Source: Eubacteriales Family XIII. Incertae Sedis bacterium
GTDB lineage: Bacteria; Bacillota_A; Clostridia; Peptostreptococcales; Anaerovoracaceae
Assembly (NCBI GenBank): GCA_031280075.1
Contig: JAITHG010000215.1
Coordinates: 1-8,901, forward strand
Length of the DNA stretch: 8,901 nt
Direction of reading: 5' to 3'
The number at the start of each line of letters is the position of its first letter. The stretch's first letter is position 1. Both the position numbers and the translations under genes were made by a program. Shown here in pieces: positions 5,132 to 8,901 of this stretch. The notes below the pieces were generated by a model. The model saw only the letters and a list, made by a program, of their open reading frames with translations, did not search any database and was not told where the DNA came from.

Positions 5132-7978
5132 TTAGAGCGGATTTGCGGCAATCTCCGCCAGCTCTTCCTCGAAGTCCTTGCCGATCACGTACTTCGGCGG
5201 GATGAGGCTCTCGCCCTTCTCGATCTTCGCAAGTCCTGCCTTCACCTTGTCCGGCGTGGCAGGCAGCTCGTAGATGCGCACGCCCGTCGCGTCCGCGATG
5301 GCGTTGATGACCGCCATGTGCCCGGAGCTCTGGAAGTCCTCCGAGCATCCGCAGGAGCCGTGCGGTCCCTTCGGGCGCGGGTTCTCGATGAAGACGAGGT
5401 TGAAGTCGTCCGGGATCATGTCGATGGTCGGGATACCGCAGGCGAGCATGTTGCCGTGTTTCGTGTCGGGCTGGTAGTCCTCACTGAGTGCAAAACCGAT
5501 GCTGTGCGACAGACCGCCGTAGCCCTGCCCCTCGACCGCGAGCTGGTTGCCGATGACACCGACATCCGCGACCGTCGTGTACTTGAGGACTTGCGTCTTG
5601 CCTGTCGCCTTGTCGACTTCGACGAGGCAGGTGTTCACCGCGTACATGTAGGTCGGGTTCTTCTCGCCGTGCCCCGTGTTGGGGTCGAGCCCCATCGACA
5701 GCCCGTGGTCGAACTGGTCGTAGTGCCCGATGTACTTCGTCGGGATGCCCTCGGCGACCATCTCTTCATAGGAGCGATACGTGCCGTCGGGCTTGCGCAT
5801 CGCGTCCATGAGCTTGTTCGCCCCATCGATGGTCGCGTTGCCGCCCATGTAGTGGCTGCGGCTCGCCGCCGCGACACCGGAGTCCGGGCAATACGCGGTG
5901 TCGTTGCTGACGATGCGGATTTGATCTGCCTTGATGCCGAGCGGCGCGAGCGCCTTGACCGTGTGCGTCAGCGAACCGATGTCGCCGCCCTGCCCAATCT
6001 CCTCCCAAGTGTTGTACTGGGTGATCGTCCCATCGGGCATCAGCTCGATGGCGATTTCGCACTTGTCGATAAAACCGAGCGTGATGATGAAGCCGCCGAG
6101 GCTGATGCCGACACCGACATCGCGCCCAGCCTGTTTTGCCGCCGCGGCCTCCGCCTTGTACTGGTCGTAGACGGGCTTGATCTTCTCGAGCATAGCAGGG
6201 TAATAATAGTCGTGGTATTCGCAGCTGTTGATGGTCAGGTCACCGGGACGCGCCGCGTTCTTGTAGCGGAATTCCCAGGGATCCATGCCCACCGCCTCCG
6301 CCGCCATGTCGATGAGCGCTTCCGTCGCCGTGTAGACCTGCGGCGCGCCGAAGCCACGGTAGGCGGTGTTGAAGGCGTGGTTGGACGCACCGCCCCTCGC
6401 GAGCGCCTTGAAGTTCGGTACGTTGTAGCCGTGGAAGCCGACGCTGACGAGATTGTGGAAGATCTTGCTGCCCATGACGGCATACGCGCCGTGGTCGAGC
6501 GCGAGGTCGTACTCTGCGGCAACGATCTTGCCCTCCTTGTCCACGGCGAGCCGCCCGTTCGTATAAGTGGAAGAGCGCTTGCCCGTCGTGTGGTTGAATT
6601 CGGGGTAGGTGAGCGTCATCGTGCAGGGCTGTTCAAGAATCTGCACGCAGGCGGCGACGAGGGCGAAGGTGTTCGCCGAGGTGGAGTAGCCGAAGCTGCC
6701 GCCCGCCGGGTTGCCGATGATGCGGATCTGATCCTCTTCCAGACCGAGCGCGTGCGAGAAGGCCTCGACGTTTTCGCCGATGGCCTGCGACTTGCACTGG
6801 ACGGTCAGGCGCCCCTCCTCATCGTAGTATCCCTGCACGACATCCGGCTCGATGGGCAGGTGCGGCTCGTGTTGGGAATGGAAGCTGCTCGACACGACGA
6901 CGAGCCCCCCGTCCTCCGCTTCCCCGAAGATGTCGGCAGTGTCCTCGCCCTTGTAGACAGGCTGGGACAGATAATAATTGGGCACGCCCGGATGCAACTG
7001 CACCGCATTGGGCTGGAAAGATTCGAGCACAGAGAGATAGGAAGGCAGTTCTTCGACCTCCACCTTGACGAGCTTCGCCGCAGCGCGCGCGTTCTTCTCA
7101 CTGTCCGCAGCGACCACGGCGAGCACGTCGCCGAGCCGGTGTATGACATCGCCCGTGATGATGGGGAACTCGGTCAGCCCCGTACCCTTCTGGCGCGGGA
7201 TGACGGCGGGAAACTCGATGTTGTTGGGACCCTTGATGTCCTTTGCCACGATGACCTTGGCCACGCCGGGTGCCTTTTCCGCCTCGGAAATGTCGATGCT
7301 CTTGATCTTTGCGTGCAGAGTGGTGGAGAACACGGGCACGAGGTGCAGCACGTTTTCGGGCATCTTGAGCTTGATGTCGTCGCCGTAGTCCGTCAGTCCC
7401 GTGACCTTGCCGAGCGCGGTCGGGCGCGGTCGGCGGCTCCCGTAGATGTCCTGCTCTCCCTCGAAGTCGTAGATGATGTCGTCCATGGTCTTCTCGCCGC
7501 GCAGCACGGCGGCTGCCTCCATGACAGAATCGACGAGTGGCTTGTACCCCGTGCAGCGGCAGACATTGTTGTGCGACTTGAACCATGCCCGCACCTCATC
7601 GCGCGACGGCGACGGGTTCTGCCCGAGCAGGGCGTATGCCGATACGATGAAACCAGGTGAGCAAAAGCCGCACTGCACGCCGCCGTAGGTGATCCACGCC
7701 TGCTGCAGAGGGTGCAGCCTGCCGGGCGCGCCGATGCCTTCGATGGTGGTGATCTCGGCAAACTCCGCGACTTTCGCCATCTTGCGGTTGCAGCTCCGGA
7801 TGACCTCGCCGTCCAGGATGATGGAGCAAGCGCCGCAGACACCCTGCCCGCAGCCGACCTTGACACCCGTAAGCCCCAGCCGGCGCAGGACGGTCGCAAT
7901 GCTGTCCTTCTCCGGGTCGTAGAGAACAAAACGCTCAACGCCGTTGATCGTGAGGCTCTTCCGCTGTAATTTGAGCAT
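5132..7978 (-). CDS. Mop-type molybdopterin-dependent aldehyde oxidoreductase (xanthine oxidase family, DVU_1559-like)
   Basis: A 948-aa cytoplasmic, single-chain molybdenum hydroxylase without an FAD domain, as in Desulfovibrio gigas Mop (about 907 aa). Residues 1-80 form a plant-type 2Fe-2S domain (Cys43, 48, 51, 63). Residues 90-160 form the helical second 2Fe-2S domain (CGFC 103-106, CRC 140-142). The Moco-binding part follows: GGSFGY (426-431), GKRSSTYTNG (466-475), YRGFGAPQ (540-547), the EEIGQGGDIG loop (659-668), and GCSE (877-880), whose Glu880 matches the catalytic Glu of the family. The usual sequence there is GVGE. The family oxidises aldehydes to acids with water-derived oxygen; the physiological substrate here is unknown. 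The ATG at 7978 is chosen for GGAGG 8 bases upstream and a Mop-like N-terminus; the frame stays open to 8221 but that extension has no domain signal and crosses the promoter. It is the first gene of the operon and is read toward the flavoprotein. Confidence 0.93.
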   Translation of the reverse strand: MLKLQRKSLTINGVERFVLYDPEKDSIATVLRRLGLTGVKVGCGQGVCGACSIILDGEVIRSCNRKMAKVAEFAEITTIEGIGAPGRLHPLQQAWITYGGVQCGFCSPGFIVSAYALLGQNPSPSRDEVRAWFKSHNNVCRCTGYKPLVDSVMEAAAVLRGEKTMDDIIYDFEGEQDIYGSRRPRPTALGKVTGLTDYGDDIKLKMPENVLHLVPVFSTTLHAKIKSIDISEAEKAPGVAKVIVAKDIKGPNNIEFPAVIPRQKGTGLTEFPIITGDVIHRLGDVLAVVAADSEKNARAAAKLVKVEVEELPSYLSVLESFQPNAVQLHPGVPNYYLSQPVYKGEDTADIFGEAEDGGLVVVSSSFHSQHEPHLPIEPDVVQGYYDEEGRLTVQCKSQAIGENVEAFSHALGLEEDQIRIIGNPAGGSFGYSTSANTFALVAACVQILEQPCTMTLTYPEFNHTTGKRSSTYTNGRLAVDKEGKIVAAEYDLALDHGAYAVMGSKIFHNLVSVGFHGYNVPNFKALARGGASNHAFNTAYRGFGAPQVYTATEALIDMAAEAVGMDPWEFRYKNAARPGDLTINSCEYHDYYYPAMLEKIKPVYDQYKAEAAAAKQAGRDVGVGISLGGFIITLGFIDKCEIAIELMPDGTITQYNTWEEIGQGGDIGSLTHTVKALAPLGIKADQIRIVSNDTAYCPDSGVAAASRSHYMGGNATIDGANKLMDAMRKPDGTYRSYEEMVAEGIPTKYIGHYDQFDHGLSMGLDPNTGHGEKNPTYMYAVNTCLVEVDKATGKTQVLKYTTVADVGVIGNQLAVEGQGYGGLSHSIGFALSEDYQPDTKHGNMLACGIPTIDMIPDDFNLVFIENPRPKGPHGSCGCSEDFQSSGHMAVINAIADATGVRIYELPATPDKVKAGLAKIEKGESLIPPKYVIGKDFEEELAEIAANPL

Positions 7979-8046
7979 AACCTTTTCCTCCGTCGTATGA
8001 ATATCGAGTAGACAGATAATGTGGTGTTGGGGCGCGCCGGGCATTC

Positions 8047-8062
8047 GGCACAACCTTGTACC
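8047..8062. promoter_or_regulatory. Near-palindrome at the predicted start of operon transcription (operator candidate)
   Basis: The 16 bases GGCACAACCTTGTACC form half-sites GG(C/T)ACAA separated by two bases. They begin 1 base downstream of the extended -10 element and cover the expected transcription start near 8057. The position suits a repressor site; it could also form a small hairpin at the very 5' end of the message. The cognate regulator is not in the window. Confidence 0.4.
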
Positions 8063-8063
8063 A

Positions 8064-8072
8064 ATTATAACA
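8064..8072 (-). promoter_or_regulatory. Extended -10 promoter of the molybdoenzyme operon
   Basis: On the minus strand TGTTATAAT is a perfect TATAAT with the TGn extension. A TTGAAG (8092-8097) lies upstream at a 22-bp spacing, too far for a classic -35, so the promoter probably relies on the extended -10. It predicts a leader of about 79 bases ahead of the ATG at 7978. Confidence 0.6.
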
Positions 8073-8122
8073 CGAAACATTCCGATGCGCCCTTCAATTG
8101 TCCATGCATAAAAAACATCGCT

Positions 8123-8141
8123 GCCCAAGAGATCGTTGGGC
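8123..8141 (-). terminator. Weak hairpin upstream of the operon promoter
   Basis: The arms GCCCAA and TTGGGC pair around a 7-base loop. Read on the minus strand it is followed, after 7 bases, by a run of six T. The stem is short and the spacing loose, so it is at best a weak terminator for leftward read-through into the operon. Confidence 0.3.
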
Positions 8142-8260
8142 TGGACGTGTCGAGGAAGAATAAAACCGAGCCCGCCCTTCCAACGGCCAATCGAGGGTTG
8201 GAGAATTGCCCGGTTGCGCAAGGCATCCCTCTAAACGGTCGGCGTTTCAACAAGGCTGCT

Positions 8261-8313
8261 GCAAAACCTTTCGGAAAAACAGGTGCGCTCTTACCCCTGC
8301 GGTTGGGTTTTGC
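8261..8313. repeat. Inverted repeat with nested stem
   Basis: GCAAAACC (8261-8268) pairs with GGTTTTGC (8306-8313). Inside, CAGG (8280-8283) can pair with CCTG (8296-8299). This gives a two-tier hairpin on either strand, in the middle of the divergent intergenic region. No known RNA family was recognised. Confidence 0.4.
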
Positions 8314-8335
8314 TAAAGTCTGTCCGGTTTTCATG

Positions 8336-8384
8336 TGCAACGGGAAATCCCTTTGTCTGTGCGCGTGTGCTTGGTTCCGTTGCA
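8336..8384. repeat. 8-bp inverted repeat
   Basis: TGCAACGG (8336-8343) is the exact reverse complement of CCGTTGCA (8377-8384), with 33 bases between. Beyond the arms ATGTG (8333-8337) and CACAT (8390-8394) can also pair if a short bulge is allowed. It lies directly next to the 8261-8313 inverted repeat, so the two may belong to one structured or mobile element. Confidence 0.35.
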
Positions 8385-8508
8385 ATTTACACATCGAATG
8401 GATATTTCTGATGAATGGCAAAAATACAGGTTTGTAACCAGCGCAAGCATTCGTCCTTCGATTTTTGGATTATTGTATGAATGTTACGCTCCATTATGTC
8501 TGGTGGGG

Positions 8509-8537
8509 TTGTGCCATATTTGCATTCGGTCTAGAAT
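8509..8537 (+). promoter_or_regulatory. Sigma-70-type promoter for the DivIVA-like gene
   Basis: TTGTGC (8509-8514) and TAGAAT (8532-8537) are separated by exactly 17 bp. Transcription would start near 8544, giving a leader of about 67 bases before the ATG at 8611. A weaker alternative, TTGTAT (8473) with TATGTC (8495), lies just upstream. Confidence 0.55.
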
Positions 8538-8548
8538 ACCAAACCAAG

Positions 8549-8583
8549 GGTATGCGAGTCCGCCTTCCGGGGAGGGCAATGCC
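8549..8583 (+). other. Two-tier hairpin in the 5' leader of the DivIVA-like gene
   Basis: The outer arms GGTAT (8549-8553) and ATGCC (8579-8583) enclose an inner stem, GCCTTC (8562-8567) with GGAGGGC (8571-8577; includes one G-U pair and a 4-base CGGG loop). It would sit within a few bases of the predicted 5' end of the transcript and ends 16 bases before the ribosome site (8600-8605). It may stabilise the message; no known riboswitch was recognised. Confidence 0.4.
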
Positions 8584-8610
8584 AGAATACGAAAGCTGCG
8601 AGGTGTGCAA

Positions 8611-8901
8611 ATGAATCAAAATACGCCATTGTTCCAAATTGAAACGAGCGGCTACAACCGGCAGCAGGTGGAAACCGTGTTGGCAAAGCTGGAGGAGCAG
8701 TACAGGGATCTGTACGCGCAGTGGAAGGCTCTGAGCGAGCAGAATGCCGCACTCGCCGAGGACAGCGCCGCCCTTCAGTCCGCGAATGGGCAGTTGGCAG
8801 CCGAGCTGCAGAGCCGGCAGATCGAAAACGGGAAACTGCTTGCCGAACTGCAAGGCAGGTACGGCGAGTATGGGCAGCTGAGCGCCGATCTGCAGACGAA
8901 G
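8611..8901 (+). CDS. DivIVA-like coiled-coil protein (3' end outside window)
   Basis: The first 97 residues are visible and the frame is open to the window edge. The N-terminus PLFQIETSGYNRQQVETVL has the pattern of the DivIVA domain (an F followed by a GYNxxQV turn and a helix). It is followed by a long heptad coiled coil rich in Glu, Gln, Leu and Ala (about residue 24 onward; LYAQWKALSEQNAALAED and LAAELQSRQIENGKLLAELQ). DivIVA-family proteins bind curved membrane or act as scaffolds in division and polar organisation, but many small DivIVA-domain proteins have no assigned role. The start at 8611 is supported by GAGGTG (8600-8605) 5 bases upstream and by its own promoter. It is transcribed away from the molybdoenzyme operon, so no shared function is implied. 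A generic coiled-coil protein without a true DivIVA fold remains possible. Confidence 0.72.
   Translation, partial: MNQNTPLFQIETSGYNRQQVETVLAKLEEQYRDLYAQWKALSEQNAALAEDSAALQSANGQLAAELQSRQIENGKLLAELQGRYGEYGQLSADLQTK

Larger units (their letters stand above)
7979..8610. other. Divergent intergenic region, 632 bp, no supported gene
   Basis: This separates the leftward molybdoenzyme operon from the rightward DivIVA-like gene. It contains outward promoters near each gene and several inverted repeats in the middle. Part of it (about 8380-8530) is visibly more AT-rich than the coding flanks. Open frames here (such as 8065-8421 minus and 8021-8437 plus) overlap each other, lack recognisable domains and cover the operon promoter, so none is annotated. 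No tRNA, known riboswitch or transposon ends were recognised. Confidence 0.7.

Noticed and set aside
4652..7660. A 1002-codon open frame on the plus strand, antisense to the molybdoenzyme and flavoprotein genes
   Set aside because: It crosses both real genes and their junction, encodes Arg/Val/Leu/Asp-rich sequence with no domain, and is explained by GC-rich third positions of the minus-strand codons. The minus-strand frames carry complete conserved domains.
7979..8057. Molybdenum-cofactor or tungsten riboswitch in the molybdoenzyme leader
   Set aside because: The predicted leader is only about 79 bases and shows no multi-stem structure resembling the known Moco RNA motif.
7979..8221. An 81-residue N-terminal extension of the molybdoenzyme
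   Set aside because: The ATG at 7978 has an ideal ribosome site and gives a Mop-like N-terminus; the extension runs through the predicted promoter and has no domain or signal-peptide character.
8065..8421. A 118-codon minus-strand open frame in the divergent intergenic region, and an overlapping plus-strand frame at 8021-8437
   Set aside because: No clear ribosome site or domain, mutual overlap on opposite strands, and both cover the extended -10 promoter of the operon.

Overview
The window looks like the chromosome of a GC-rich anaerobic bacterium, most likely a Bacillota member. The reasons are strong GGAGG-type ribosome binding sites, a DivIVA-like coiled-coil gene, a surface protein with Shr-like haemoglobin-interacting repeats, and a molybdenum hydroxylase module of the kind found in strict anaerobes such as Desulfovibrio and clostridia. 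A finer taxonomic call is not supported.

Layout. Positions 1-1947 (+) hold the 3' part of a large secreted or surface protein: about three haemoglobin-interacting-type modules, a Pro/Gly linker and a C-terminal fibronectin-III-like domain. It ends at a strong GC hairpin (2032-2064). Facing it on the minus strand is a three-gene operon read from 7978 down to 2098. Its genes are a 948-aa Mop-type molybdopterin aldehyde oxidoreductase (two 2Fe-2S clusters plus Moco domain), a 915-aa flavin/iron-sulfur 'dicluster-binding' protein with two CCG domains, and a 66-aa four-cysteine redox/zinc-ribbon protein. The order matches Desulfovibrio vulgaris DVU_1559-1558-1557. A 632-bp divergent intergenic region (7979-8610) holds an extended -10 promoter for the operon, several inverted repeats, and a TTGTGC-N17-TAGAAT promoter for the rightmost gene. 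That gene, on the plus strand from 8611, is DivIVA-like and runs off the window.

How the genes work together (inference). The molybdoenzyme oxidises an aldehyde or a related C-H substrate and passes electrons through its 2Fe-2S clusters. The multi-cluster flavoprotein, possibly with the small redox protein, would take them onward. The flavoprotein has no recognisable NAD(P)-binding half, so NAD(P) is an unlikely direct partner.

The most unusual feature is a set of three in-frame, low-complexity repeat tracts (36-bp, 21-bp and 36-bp periods) inside the flavoprotein gene. One sits inside a CCG domain; subtracting 36 residues restores the normal cysteine spacing. No wholly new defence or mobile system was seen, and there are no CRISPR arrays, tRNAs, rRNAs or IS elements.
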